64,000 bases of DNA. Origin: Chloranthus sessilifolius (Eukaryota > Streptophyta > Magnoliopsida > Chloranthales > Chloranthaceae). Positions within the stretch are counted from its first letter, which is position 1. Every line of letters starts with the position of its first letter. Of this stretch, positions 56,801 through 64,000 are shown piece after piece. A program made the translations under genes and the position numbers. Under the pieces are notes generated by a model. The model saw nothing but the letters and a program-made list of their open reading frames with translations. It was not told the DNA's origin and ran no database searches. The DNA lies in NCBI GenBank assembly GCA_021018995.1, contig CM037590.1, forward strand, positions 68,791,597 through 68,855,596, in the 5' to 3' direction.

Positions 56801-59391
56801 TGAATGTAACTTTAAGACAAGCTTGATAGTCAATAGCGACCTGTCGAATCCTACTCAACAGCATGGAATTTTATTTTATTTTATGACTATCCAACTAGAA
56901 GTTGAAGATAAGATTAAAACAAATGTGACTTAAAGAGTGAACTAAAGATTACCGAGTAAGTAAAATTGGACCCTATTACCATATGTGAAGGAAATTGAAC
57001 AAATACTAATCAGGTGAGAAGCAATCCAGGGTAAGAAAGAGGTGACTTGATGGCAAATATGAAATATCGATCAAACACTATTTCTATAGGATGAGGATCC
57101 CTAGGAAGTTGAAGCAGATGCAGACGAAGGGAAAAGCTAAATGATTTGTGGTCCTTGGTGGCTCATGCAAAGAAGTGAAAAAGGCAAGGAAATATGAATG
57201 GTTTGAAAGATTTTTATTTTTTAAAGGTATATCCAACAGAGAAGTGTGTAAGGTGGTGAAAATTATGAAAGTTGTAAAACATTTGTTGCAAAAATATGAT
57301 CAACGAATTAAAGGTTTATTTTGAGTAACAATCACATAAGTTGGTGTGATGTAAGAAGGCAAATGAAGTGAAGATAAATATGTAGTGCCTTCTGAAATCT
57401 ATAATCTAGAAAGATGTCTAAGATTTGGTTCATTGCTCTCTAGATTGTTTGAGGCTTCACAAGTGATCCAATTGAAAATGTTGAAGAATATGTATCACAA
57501 GAGAAGAAAAAAGAAAGACCAAAGAAAAGGTACTTGGTAAGAATTATTGGAGTGCACACCATTGAGCCTGAGTTCAAGTTCAGGAGGAGGTGGTGGTAGG
57601 CTGGTAGCCAGGTCAACTGTTCCAATATGAAGTGTTTAAACAAGGAAGTTATTTGATATGTTTTAAATAGTTTAAGGAAAAAAGGATAGAATGGAAGAAG
57701 TTGTTTCCTCCCTAGAAAAAACATGGACGTTAAATTATTGCTATACTAGAATTGGGGCTAGTTGTGCATATAACTTCCATTCTAGGGGAGAAGTCTCCTA
57801 TACCCATCTTCTATGAAAAAATTTCTTTGAACTTTGAAGTAGAAAACACTAGCTTTTAGTTGTTTTTTCTATGTAGTACAAGTGCTCCGTTCTTGTATAT
57901 ATCTTCAACCATCTTGTTGTTTAAAACATATTCTAAAGTCTTGAATTCTGTTCATAGAGTCCAACTTGGCCTTTCGACCGGGCTTGGCTTGGTTTGGATT
58001 GGATTTGAAGCCCCAAGTCCAAGCTATAAACAATTGGCAAGTTTTTTATTAACTCGGACAAGCCAAATATGGAATCAGTGTACCAACCAGTCTCCCAGTC
58101 AAGTCTGAGTTCTAGAAAAGTACTTAATGTTGGCAATTTAAGAGCATGCCTGCATTAAACTTATTAACACACTTGTTTCCTATGCAAGTGTACCACCCTT
58201 GTTTGGGCTATGTGTTTAATTTGTCATGTGGATAAATGAAAAAAACACAGAAATACAAATCAAATGTTACGAAGTAATCAAATTTTAAAAAAGTAAACGA
58301 GATGAAGAAACGTCCACCTCTTCAATGGAGTCAATGTAATGACGAGCTCCTCCTTTGAACACGGATTGGTTTTGCGGGAAAGTAAGGTACTCTCCAGACA
58401 TGCTCAACCAACTTTGTCTTTTAATAAATGCGGCAAGTTTCGGGTGACCCACATTCTTATACAATATCTGCAAGACCATAATAGCTTTTACCAATAGTGA
58501 ACTAACAAGAATTCCCATCTACTCTCATCATATGAAAAGATAGAGAAAACCTATAAAACCATTCCATATATATATATACATATATACCTTCGATTTGCTC
58601 TCGGGCCAATGTACTAGAGATCCATATCCTTCAGGAAGAGGAACCACGCATGTTGGGGGACTTTTTGGGCAACTCCTCTCTTGATGCCGATAACTTTGCA
58701 GCTTCCCACTAACGCCTTCAACATCAATACAAGGAACATAGTTGTGCCCGCTCCTAAAGCGGCATAATCTCCATGTATGATGGGTTTTCGTATCGAAAAG
58801 TGGACCCATTTTCTTCTTCTTCTTTTCCGTTCTTATCGAATCCCAATTCTCATCAGTCACCTTCTCCTCTGTGGATTCCTGATCCTTCTCAGTATCATCT
58901 AAAATGACATCGCCTTCGGACTCTCCATTAGTTTCCGTATCTCGATCCCCGACTTCTTCGATTTCTTCCTCATTATCAATTTCCCTCTCCTTTTCCTTCT
59001 CAGACTCCCCAGCCTCCCCTTGTTTCTGATCTGGCTTTTCGCCAGCTTCCTTCTTATCACCTCCTTCTTTCTTCTCCCCGCCACCCGTGTCATTGGCATT
59101 GGCAAATCCATCAACTTTGTCATCAACCCTTCTCTTCTCTTCTTCGGGGACTACATCTCTACTCGTAACCGGGCTCTTCGGTTGAACCCTAATATCTTTA
59201 CCCTTCTCCACAACCAAAACGGGTACCGAAATGTCGTTAAAGGTAACTCTTTGAGACGATACAGAGGACGAAGGAGACGAAAGTGAAGACCATATGACAT
59301 AAAAAGCAAGACCCAGGAAGATGACAAGTGTCACCTTCAGGTGAAATCGATATGGGCGTTTCCCATGTCGACCAAATTTAACAATTGCCAT
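36520..59391 (-). CDS. PMT28: PMT28-like putative methyltransferase, 8 exons, 710 aa
   Basis: This is a type II membrane protein of the plant PMT/QUASIMODO family: short basic tail, signal anchor (about residues 18-34), acidic Lys/Glu-rich stem (about 85-210), then two methyltransferase-like halves. SAM motif I is [13 protein letters not shown] (331-343). Other family blocks are [61 protein letters not shown] and [20 protein letters not shown]; the end is KTIWRP then stop. The CDS joins complement(36520-36718, 39664-39858, 42869-43114, 43666-43840, 46046-46138, 46226-46496, 58318-58467, 58588-59391): 2133 nt, all junctions GT-AG and in frame. Family members act in the Golgi and some are needed for pectin homogalacturonan methylation; the specific substrate of this subgroup is unknown. 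The PMT28 subgroup call rests on remembered family sequence; no break is seen in the coding sequence. Confidence 0.92.
37331..37392 (-). mobile_element. SINE-like tRNA-derived copy
   Basis: The minus strand reads GGTCTGTAGCACAATGGAAG then GTTGATAATATTGCAACCTC, the same core as 41385-41453 (+) and 39228-39295 (-). The tRNA-like A-box region is clear; the B box is lost in this copy. Confidence 0.5.
37866..38020. repeat. GT-rich low-complexity tract
   Basis: Interrupted (TG)n with GCATGCGAGCGTGGTG repeated twice and GTGCAT triplets; potential Z-DNA. The Cys/Val-rich ORFs across it are artefacts. Confidence 0.9.
38095..38435. mobile_element. GATACGTATCGG-family element in intron 7
   Basis: The left end near AAAATATCGTCCGATGCCGA and right end near AACCGCGATTTTAATAC bracket repeated ATCGTTCAATGTATCGTTCG and GATACGTATC words. 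Flanks CCCCGATCATG and CCCCAATCATG are similar and may be a diverged target duplication, but exact ends are unclear. Confidence 0.5.
38501..39190. mobile_element. hAT-type non-autonomous element, perfect 8-bp TSD
   Basis: The 690-bp element starts CATAGTTGTCAAGGC and ends GCCTTAACTACCTTG, with imperfect terminal inverted repeats. The duplication CAAATAAC is exact at 38493-38500 and 39191-39198. Subterminal GCTATAGCGTCGCCATGGCG-like palindromic words repeat at both ends. The interior holds a (TC)n tract (38766-38810) and no ORF. Confidence 0.9.
39228..39295 (-). mobile_element. SINE-like tRNA-derived copy
   Basis: The minus strand has ATCTCAATCGGAAGGTTG (A-box-like) and, 30 bp on, GGTTCAATCCC (close to the Pol III B box GGTTCRANNCC). 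It is the best-preserved tRNA-like head of the three copies. Confidence 0.6.
39664..39858 (-). CDS. PMT28: PMT28-like exon 7 (residues 580-645)
   Basis: The acceptor is ACCATACAG, with a purine-containing tract because a MITE lies only 15 bp away. The exon encodes [37 protein letters not shown] and [15 protein letters not shown], ending AG|GTACAC. Confidence 0.92.
39874..40056. mobile_element. GATACG-family hAT MITE beside the exon 7 acceptor
   Basis: The 183-bp element starts CAAGGTATCAAACTCGG and ends AGTTTTGACACCATG. The 8-bp flanks GTTATATC (39866-39873) and GTTACATC (40057-40064) match at 7 of 8. It ends 15 bp from the exon 7 boundary, so the sequence that would hold the native pyrimidine tract now lies beyond the insert. 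Confidence 0.75.
40098..40182 (+). other. Exon-like segment on the opposite strand
   Basis: On the + strand TTTTGTTTTGCAG is followed by 85 bp and then CTG|GTAAGTAAATGG, a strong acceptor/donor pair. One frame is open throughout and reads [19 protein letters not shown] then [10 protein letters not shown] recognise no family and found no partner exon. Chance or a gene fragment carried by a transposon are both possible. Confidence 0.2.
41385..41453 (+). mobile_element. SINE-like tRNA-derived copy
   Basis: GAGCCTGTAGCACAATGGAA, then GGTTGACAATAGTGCAACCT, then a degenerate B box GGTTAGAGCCC, followed by a TA/CA tail (41457-41487). Same family as the copies at 37331 and 39228. Confidence 0.55.
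41488..41580. mobile_element. Short palindromic MITE
   Basis: CTCCATTGTGAGGTTA at the left and TAACCTCACAATGAAG at the right, with an inner hairpin CCAAAATGCC..GGCATTTTGG. Borders lie in TA/CA-rich DNA, so the duplication cannot be read. Confidence 0.65.
41640..41960 (+). pseudogene. LINE reverse-transcriptase C-terminal scrap
   Basis: The + strand reads [16 protein letters not shown] and, in a second frame, [18 protein letters not shown] before a stop. The W-x-ERN-x-x-IF pattern near the C-terminus is common in plant L1-type LINE proteins. No RT core is present. Confidence 0.4.
42027..42146. mobile_element. Mutator-like palindromic MITE, 9-bp TSD
   Basis: The 120-bp element starts GGGAGCCACTACTTGCACAT and ends with its inverse. 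Flanks AATTTAAAA (42018-42026) and AATTTAATA (42147-42155) match at 8 of 9. Confidence 0.8.
42340..42665. repeat. Fold-back repeat copy in intron 6
   Basis: Left arm TTTGAATCAAACAATGGAG..CACCTAATGAATCTTGAGAT and an inverse right arm (ATCTCAAGATCCACTAG..CTTCATCATTTCATTTAAAG). Same family as 35.1 and 43.2 kb. Confidence 0.6.
42869..43114 (-). CDS. PMT28: PMT28-like exon 6 (residues 498-580)
   Basis: The acceptor is TTCTGTAG. The exon encodes [57 protein letters not shown] and ends VHG plus two bases at GG|GTATGC. Confidence 0.92.
43155..43564. mobile_element. Long-TIR fold-back MITE in intron 5 (Mutator-like?)
   Basis: The 410-bp element starts GGGTACCTCCATTTGTGCC and ends GGCGCGAATAGAGGTACCC. 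The arms, about 150 bp each, carry TTTTCTGAAAGC, CCCATTGACTGCTTGGAATC and CCCGATATTCCACAAAAT. Flanks AAACTAAAA and AAACTATAG agree at 7 of 9. It is the most complete copy of the fold-back family and fills most of intron 5. Confidence 0.75.
43666..43840 (-). CDS. PMT28: PMT28-like exon 5 (residues 440-498)
   Basis: The acceptor is TTTGCAG. The exon encodes [39 protein letters not shown] and [10 protein letters not shown], ending inside the Trp codon (TG|GTAAGC). Confidence 0.92.
43841..46045 (-). other. PMT28-like intron 4 (2205 bp)
   Basis: GT-AG intron with the element at 44828-45137. Around 44515 a 'tttagtcccacattg' word of a kind found in small LTR/TRIM elements occurs without clear ends. 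Nothing else seen. Confidence 0.8.
44828..45137. mobile_element. GATACGTATCGG-family element in intron 4
   Basis: The 310-bp element starts CATGGGTAAAAATCTCGG and ends CCGAGAATTTGACCCATG, clear inverted termini. The interior repeats ATTCAATGTATCGG. The 8-bp flanks CATTTCAC and AGTTTCGC match at only 5 of 8. Confidence 0.6.
46046..46138 (-). CDS. PMT28: PMT28-like exon 4 (residues 409-439)
   Basis: The acceptor is TTTTGTAG. The exon encodes [20 protein letters not shown] then [10 protein letters not shown] and ends one base into the next codon, before GTGTGACC. It is 93 bp. Confidence 0.9.
46226..46496 (-). CDS. PMT28: PMT28-like exon 3 (residues 319-408, SAM motif I)
   Basis: The acceptor is TTTTATAG|ATGGCACCAG. 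The exon encodes [53 protein letters not shown] and ends in HWHSN plus one base before GTTTGTATT. Isoleucine-His replaces the more usual Pro-Trp context just before WHS. Confidence 0.93.
46624..46680. repeat. (TA)n(GT)n microsatellite
   Basis: About 22 TA units followed by TGTGTGTG, in intron 2 close to exon 3. Confidence 0.95.
48525..48534 (-). promoter_or_regulatory. LTR TATA box (3' LTR)
   Basis: CTATAAATAG on the minus strand, about 650 bp from the LTR start, conserved in the partner LTR. Confidence 0.7.
48687..48968. repeat. 29-bp palindromic minisatellite in U3 (3' LTR)
   Basis: About ten units of the form CTAGGCACNTANGTGCC + TAAGTATGTTAT. Each unit contains a palindrome such as GGCACCTAGGTGCC or GGCACGTACGTGCC. 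One unit is shortened to 24 bp (CTAGGGTAGTATTAAG..). It lies upstream of the TATA box. Confidence 0.9.
49187..49197 (-). promoter_or_regulatory. Polypurine-like tract
   Basis: AAGGAGGCACA directly upstream (minus strand) of the 3' LTR start TGTTGACT. The last bases are not purine, so the call is moderate. Confidence 0.45.
49655..50345 (-). repeat. Tandem array A, about 162-bp period
   Basis: Four full units share ATTTGACTGATTTT, GACGTTTACAGAGATCGAAA and TCTAAAAATCAACAAAAATT; the GACGTTTACAGAGAT word occurs near 49763, 49927, 50089 and 50252. Confidence 0.85.
50380..51110 (-). repeat. Tandem array B, about 180-bp period
   Basis: About four units share TGTAGGTTGAATTTTGATCG, GGCTTCGAGTTTAAAACTCA and ACATGAGATCTGACCGGCTA. 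A long (TA)n tract (50786-50859) has expanded inside one unit and a shorter one at 50612-50630. Confidence 0.8.
50786..50859. repeat. (TA)n microsatellite inside array B
   Basis: About 37 AT units. Confidence 0.95.
51530..52050 (-). repeat. Tandem array C, about 65-90-bp period
   Basis: Around seven units share TTACACAGTTTAGCCTCATG, CGAGTAGGAGGTTACAT and CACCTATGTACGTA-like words, with ATG/GATGAT expansions in some. Confidence 0.8.
52461..53868 (-). pseudogene. Gag of the intron-2 retrotransposon (frameshifted)
   Basis: Gag packages the element RNA. The N-terminal part (53868-53608) is [18 protein letters not shown]..; next a repeat region (53559-53251), then a Met-rich and coiled-coil-like part (53226-52942; [30 protein letters not shown]), and the retrotransposon gag core (to 52461), open from about 52985 with [54 protein letters not shown] motif and [15 protein letters not shown] frameshift lies near 52995 and the reading breaks near 53240 and 53600. 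There is no zinc knuckle and no pol downstream. Confidence 0.8.
53300..53560 (-). repeat. In-frame peptide repeats in gag
   Basis: Units of about 75-93 bp encode variants of [11 protein letters not shown] then N(S/L)(P/S)RLEANKMI(I/V)S, three to four times. ATCATCTTGTTTG recurs at about 53321, 53396 and 53489. Confidence 0.8.
54023..54040 (-). promoter_or_regulatory. Primer-binding-site-like sequence
   Basis: TGGCACGCCCAATGGGAC on the minus strand starts with the TGG that pairs with a tRNA CCA end and sits at the expected inner border of the 5' LTR. I cannot name the tRNA. Confidence 0.5.
55411..55420 (-). promoter_or_regulatory. LTR TATA box (5' LTR)
   Basis: CTATAAATAG on the minus strand, identical to the 3' LTR copy at 48525-48534. 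Confidence 0.75.
55557..55852. repeat. 29-bp palindromic minisatellite in U3 (5' LTR)
   Basis: About ten units matching those of the 3' LTR, again with one disrupted unit in the same relative place (CTAGGGTTTAATATCAC). Confidence 0.9.
58318..58467 (-). CDS. PMT28: PMT28-like exon 2 (residues 269-318)
   Basis: The acceptor is TCTTGCAG (58468); the exon starts [16 protein letters not shown], contains [17 protein letters not shown] and ends HYIDSIEE before GTGGACG. It is 150 bp, phase 0 at both ends. Confidence 0.93.
58588..59391 (-). CDS. PMT28: PMT28-like exon 1 (residues 1-268)
   Basis: Start ATG is 59391-59389 ([19 protein letters not shown]). The open frame extends upstream to 59415 only through a TTG. 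This start places the anchor [15 protein letters not shown] at the usual distance. The exon holds the acidic stem and the first Cys-rich block, ends WPESKSK, and its donor is AAG|GTATATATG at 58587. Confidence 0.93.
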
Positions 59392-59907
59392 CAAAAACAG
59401 CAACAATAATACCAAAAACCAGATCTTTCTTTATAAAACACAGAGATTACAACAACATTAAGAGGAAAATTGCTAGAAACAGCTAAAAAATGAGTAATAA
59501 AAATAAAAGAAAAAAACCCAGAATCGTAGAGTATAAATAGATGAGAAAATTGAAGAAAACCTAGAAAAATTAATAGAACAGGAGAAGAAGATGGATTCTA
59601 TAGAAGTAAAGACAACACACCCACAAAAGAAATAAAAAATAAAAAAATGCTACTGAAAACTAGAGGAAGAAGAATCATAAACCAAAACACATGCTACAAG
59701 TAGCTGAGAAAATTTAAGAAGAGCCCAGAAATTGTAGGAATTTAAAAACCAAAGAATTGATAGAAAAAGGGAGAAGAAGGTTGATTCAGATCGAGAAGAA
59801 CAGCTGAAGCTGAACAACCATGGGCTTTTTTAATTCCCAAGATAAAGAAAAATACTTTTAGTCTAATATTATATTAATTTACGTACCACTTCACGCTTTT
59901 ATCAAAT

Positions 59908-59909
<2 letters not shown>

Positions 59910-59969
<60 letters not shown>
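59910..59969. repeat. (TA)n microsatellite upstream of PMT gene
   Basis: About 30 AT units, some 520 bp upstream of the start codon. Confidence 0.95.
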
Positions 59970-59975
<6 letters not shown>

Positions 59976-62224
59976 ACTTTTTGGGTAGCCAATGAGTCCA
60001 CCTCCAGTTCTCACCCGGCATGGAGTATGAAACGGTGGCGAAAATGAAGGTAGAATAGATTGCAACGTTGACGTGGATATGAAAATTGTTGCTTCTCAAT
60101 TACGTTGGCGTGCGCAGTGCGCACCATACTTGTTTAGGTTACGTCTGCTTGCACTATGGTTATAAAAATTGCTGAATTTTTAAAAATTTATAAATTATTC
60201 ACAAATTCAATATCTCCTGAAGTATTCCTGAATCTTTCAAAAATTTGCCAAATCACAAAAATTTACGAATAAGTTCCAATTTTTTCAAAAAGATTGTGAC
60301 TTATTAAAATTTTTAATTTTTTTTTTATAATTTTAAATTATTTTCTTTTATTTTTAAATTTTTCTCACGAATTTTTTTGCCAATCTGAATTTGTTGAATT
60401 TTTAAAAAATTTTACCTCTCCAAACTGTTGTGAAACCCCAATTTGGTGAATAGCTTGTACCAACCACCAACCAAAACAACAAAAGTAGACACTCTCACCT
60501 ATTATTACTCTCAGCTATTATTATTTTGTAGAAAAACTTATAATCTCACTCACTTATATTTTTATCATGTTTAATTTAAATATATATTCATTCAATCATT
60601 TATATGGAGCATCCTTTTCCTCCTTTTCTTTCTATTCTTCAGCTTAAAAGATTAACAATGAAGAAAATGTGTAACTATCTAATTTTTAGTATATTTAATC
60701 TTGTGGTGTTAGATGTGTTTTGTATCGTGCACGCTATTAGCACCCCACACTGGATCTTCTCATTTTATTTTAAAGATGTTAGATGTATGATTGCATTAAA
60801 CTTAGTAATAGTACTCCACACCGGAACCTATCTCATTTGAGAAAAACCTACTTTAAGTTAAGGTACACACAATTCTTATCTCATCTTCTTAAAAACTCTA
60901 GCGGTCTCTTTCTTTTCTCTTTCTCGAAAGCTCTAGCCGTCTCTTTCTTTTCTTCCACCCATCCTTTTTCTATAAAAAAAAAATCCTTTAATCTCTTTCA
61001 TAAATCTTTGGTGCTTTCTTTCACAAAAAATATTGTGAATTATCTTCGCTATCAAGATCGAAAAAAAAAACGGAATCGTGGATGGGCTATCGGGTGGATG
61101 TCGATCTCTATAGCCCTTATTACTGTCGTTCTGTCGATCACGCTTTAAGAGGTGGGTACCCATCCATTTATTTCGTTCTTCTCAAATCTCGTCGCGTAAG
61201 ATACATTCGATCGCGTATCAACAGGCTAAATAAAATAAACCTAATTTTACTCTTTATAATATTATTTTAAGATGAGTAAAATAGCTAGTCTTAAATGTAA
61301 TTGCTTATAATCTAGTCTAATTAATTCCCTAGTTGCGATTGTATTTTAATTTTGTTTAATTATTTTTTTTATTTTCAAACTTTATTTTCGAAACCCAAAA
61401 TGGAGATTTCTTTACTTTATAAATTTGTTTATTGAATCCTCTCGCTGAATCTATTGTGTTATGGGATTCATGAAGTTGGTCGTCTCAAAATTGAGACCAC
61501 ACGCTGTGGACCGATTAAATGAATAATAAGTGATCTAATTTGACTCCTCCAACAAGCTCGATGGTTATGTTGGCTGCCTCTTTATTCAACATGGCTTTTT
61601 CAACACATTACCCATAAACCACCCATCCGCTCATTGGTATTTTTTAGCTTAGACCTCATTGGTCTTGTTTTATAGATTTTCTATGATGATAAATTTATTG
61701 GTTGCATATTTGACTATAAATTTTTGAGTTACTCAGCGTTTAATCGTCTTTGCTATTTATATGTAATGAGTGTGACTTCTATAATTTTGGATTTTTGTCA
61801 TTGGGTTGATCTTATCGATGTTCTATGTTGTTGAATATATAGGTATATTTGGAGGGTTAACTTATTGACTGATAGTTAAATTTTGCCTTGTTTTTTTTGT
61901 TCTTTTTTATTTAAATGTAGTAATTGTCACTTCAAAAAAATTTAGGATTCTTTTTTTATTTGATCTTGTGAGTTGAGTCAGATACATACAACTTTAATTT
62001 TCTAAAAGTGTAGTTATATTCGCCCATCGTCTCATCACCCATCTGATATTATACTGTGACCCATATGATGTTAAACCTTAACTCATCTAATATCCAATGG
62101 TGACTCATTTAATATTAGACTTTCATTCATCTGATATTGGACCTTAATTCACTGATTGAGCTTGAATTATGTCTTATAATTAAATGAAGTCTGACACCTC
62201 AATCGATCTGAAAAGTTAATATTA

Positions 62225-62375
62225 TATAATATTATATTAACGTGAAGGCTATTATTATATAATATTATATTAAAATAAAGACTTATATTATATAATAGTA
62301 TATTAAAGTAAAGACTTATATCATATAATATTATATTAAAGTAAAAAAATTTATTATAAAATATTATATTAAAGT
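62225..62375. repeat. AT-rich tandem repeat, about 33-bp period
   Basis: Five diverged units of TATATAATATTATATTAAAG type. Just before it (62030-62160) 'catctgatatt' recurs at about 30-bp spacing. Confidence 0.75.
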
Positions 62376-63515
62376 GTGGGTTCTGAACTCTTCTATCTTA
62401 TATTTAATAATGTATTAGGTATTTTTTATTATATAATACTCTTTATAAGCCACAGTACTCTAGTATTATCTTATGTTAATAATATAAATTACTTTTAATA
62501 TACAATCATGGCATCATTCATGTTTCGAATTTATTTGTCTTTTTATATAGATATTTCAACCAATCGATTGATTCTCGTCCGAACAGACGACTCCACTAAC
62601 CCTCTTATTTCATTTTACTCACGACCAAACTTTAATACATCATACGATTGATGGTCGTGAGTCACTTAACCTTTAAAATAATAATATTTTAAACATTTAA
62701 TAATATTAATAATATATATATATATCACTACAACGTGACTACTTCAAAAACACTAAGTGTTAGAAATTCAATACCTCGTGAAATTCGAATTCTGACATTT
62801 TCGTTATCGAAATCACACTTTAACTATACTATCATATATTGCATTAAGATGAGGTGTAAATAAATTATATGTATAAACTTAATAAAATCTATATAAATCT
62901 TTGTGTAAGTGTAATAGTTTTGTAATTTTATTTTGAGCAAGTTATATGAGTTAATAATATGTTAAGTCATATATACGCGAGAGTGTATGAGATTATGCTT
63001 ACGCTTGGGCGTAGTGATTCGCTGAAATAATATCAAAGCGAGGAATACATCGTATTCGCATGCCTTACAACTCATGATGATATGAGACATTATGACGAGA
63101 AGGGTGAGTGCGAGTTCAATATAACCCCGTATACGGTGACCCGATTATCCCGAGTTCTAATACGATAAGATAGAATATGAGTTAAGATACGAGATTTGAA
63201 CCTTTAGGTTATAATCATGGTGGGATTCTTTTCACGATCATGTGAAACTCGAAATATAGGCATTCATGTACGAATGCAACACCTCTATAATAGTATGGGA
63301 TGTCACACAAAGTACATCCAAGTTACTACGAAACTCACCCCTTCAATAGCGTAGTTTATAAAACTTATCACATCGTGTTTGTTATGGATTTAGGTCTTAG
63401 AGGTATGTTATGTTATGAGTATGATAAGATAAGATAAGTTATAAGTACACTAATAAGACACCACTATGTAGGCCAGCAAAAGATTAATAACTTAAGTCTC
63501 TGTATGTGTCGTTTC

Positions 63516-64000
63516 TGTAATACCCCGAAAAATCACGTTAAACAATAACCTCGGGATCCGTGCCCGATTGGTCACAGGTTTGACCAATTAGGAGTCCAAT
63601 GGTTAGCATAGAGTGTGATGAATGGATGAGATGTAATAGTTGACTGACTGCGTGGTGTGTGATGTGAATATGAAGTCGCATACACCTATTGCGGTATATG
63701 TGCTCAACACACAAGTGAGGAAAGAGATAAAAGGGTTTAATAACCCTAAAATCTGTATTTGGTTGTTGAGAGAGGAGTAAAGAAGTGAGAGAGAGGAGTA
63801 AAGAGGTTGAGCAAGAGTTATTGTGAGTAATTGGAAGGGAGATTCTAGCATTAAAGAGACCGATTCGACGCGAAGAATCCGTTCAAGCCAAAGCTGGAAC
63901 CCTAGCCTTTCCAACCACTCGATTTGAAATTAATTTGAGATTGATTGAAGGTAGGATTTTGTAGTTTAGATGCATGGATTAAAGGGTTAAGTTGTAGTTA
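63516..64000 (+). mobile_element. Possible start of another LTR (runs off-window)
   Basis: TGTAATACCCCGAAAAATCA at 63516 is a common start of plant Ty3/gypsy LTRs. No partner LTR or primer site is in the window, so this is a style-based call. The region 62900-63515 has similar character and may be part of another element. Confidence 0.4.

Larger units (their letters stand above)
46497..58317 (-). other. PMT28-like intron 2 (11821 bp)
   Basis: This GT-AG intron (GTGGACG..TTATAG) is expanded by the gag-only LTR retrotransposon at 47392-56076. The parts 46499-47390 (with a TA/GT microsatellite at 46624-46680) and 56077-58317 show no recognised element; ORFs in them look spurious. Confidence 0.85.
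59392..63515. other. Upstream DNA of the PMT gene, no gene seen
   Basis: The AT-rich region should contain the PMT promoter and 5' UTR close to 59392-59830, but I see no decisive TATA box on the minus strand. It has a (TA)n tract (59910-59969), homopolymer-rich DNA (60170-60420) and a tandem repeat near 62.2 kb. ORFs at 60604-61270 look spurious. Confidence 0.5.

Noticed and set aside
59392..59415. Upstream extension of PMT exon 1 (VLLLLFL before MAIVKF)
   Set aside because: The first codon there is TTG, not ATG; the ATG at 59391 gives the expected short cytosolic tail.
60783..61148. 121-codon + strand ORF upstream of PMT
   Set aside because: Low-complexity Ser/Phe/Lys composition from T- and A-rich DNA, no family likeness.

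Overview
The window is nuclear DNA of a flowering plant. It has one recognisable protein-coding gene, spread over about 23 kb, and everything else that can be identified is transposon-derived. Evidence for a plant: Athila-type and chromovirus-type Ty3/gypsy retrotransposons with plant tRNA primer sites, plant-style hAT, CACTA and Mutator-like MITEs, tRNA-derived SINE-like copies, and an eight-exon gene of the plant-specific PMT (putative Golgi methyltransferase) family. I cannot name the species. Very long TE-filled introns and AT-rich intergenic DNA suggest a large, repeat-rich, probably woody genome.

Layout. 1-2358: 3' LTR of an Athila-like element on the + strand, continuing off the left edge. 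2359-9543: an older, broken Athila-like element on the - strand (integrase, RNase H, RT, protease, gag, primer-binding site, 5' LTR), into whose integrase the first element appears to have inserted. 10174-10490 and 10884-11025: a hAT MITE and a CACTA MITE with clean target-site duplications. 14181-24079: a chromovirus (Tekay/Del-like) on the - strand with two 367-bp LTRs, an initiator-Met primer site, a polypurine tract, decayed gag-pol, and an extra non-pol ORF between integrase and 3' LTR; a 1760-bp solo-LTR-like insert with a perfect 5-bp duplication (19805-21564) interrupts its RT. 24105-36519: about 12 kb of intergenic DNA with MITEs and fold-back repeats but no convincing gene.

36520-59391 (- strand): the PMT28-like gene. 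Eight exons join in frame with GT-AG introns to 711 codons (710 residues plus stop). Its introns hold hAT and Mutator-like MITEs, SINE-like copies, a LINE scrap and, in the 11.8-kb intron 2, a non-autonomous gag-only LTR retrotransposon (47392-56076) with three different tandem-repeat arrays and a palindromic 29-bp minisatellite in each LTR. One MITE sits only 15 bp from the exon 7 acceptor boundary.

59392-63515 is AT-rich upstream DNA with no gene seen. At 63516 what looks like another LTR begins and runs off the right edge.

The most unusual recurring theme is that four unrelated LTR-type elements each carry a cluster of short perfect palindromes (CTCGAG; GGCACCTAGGTGCC-type; TTGATCGATCAA; GATCT-flanked 45-bp units). 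In the two cases where a TATA box is visible, the cluster lies in U3 upstream of it. I saw no CRISPR array, rRNA, intact tRNA gene or organellar segment.
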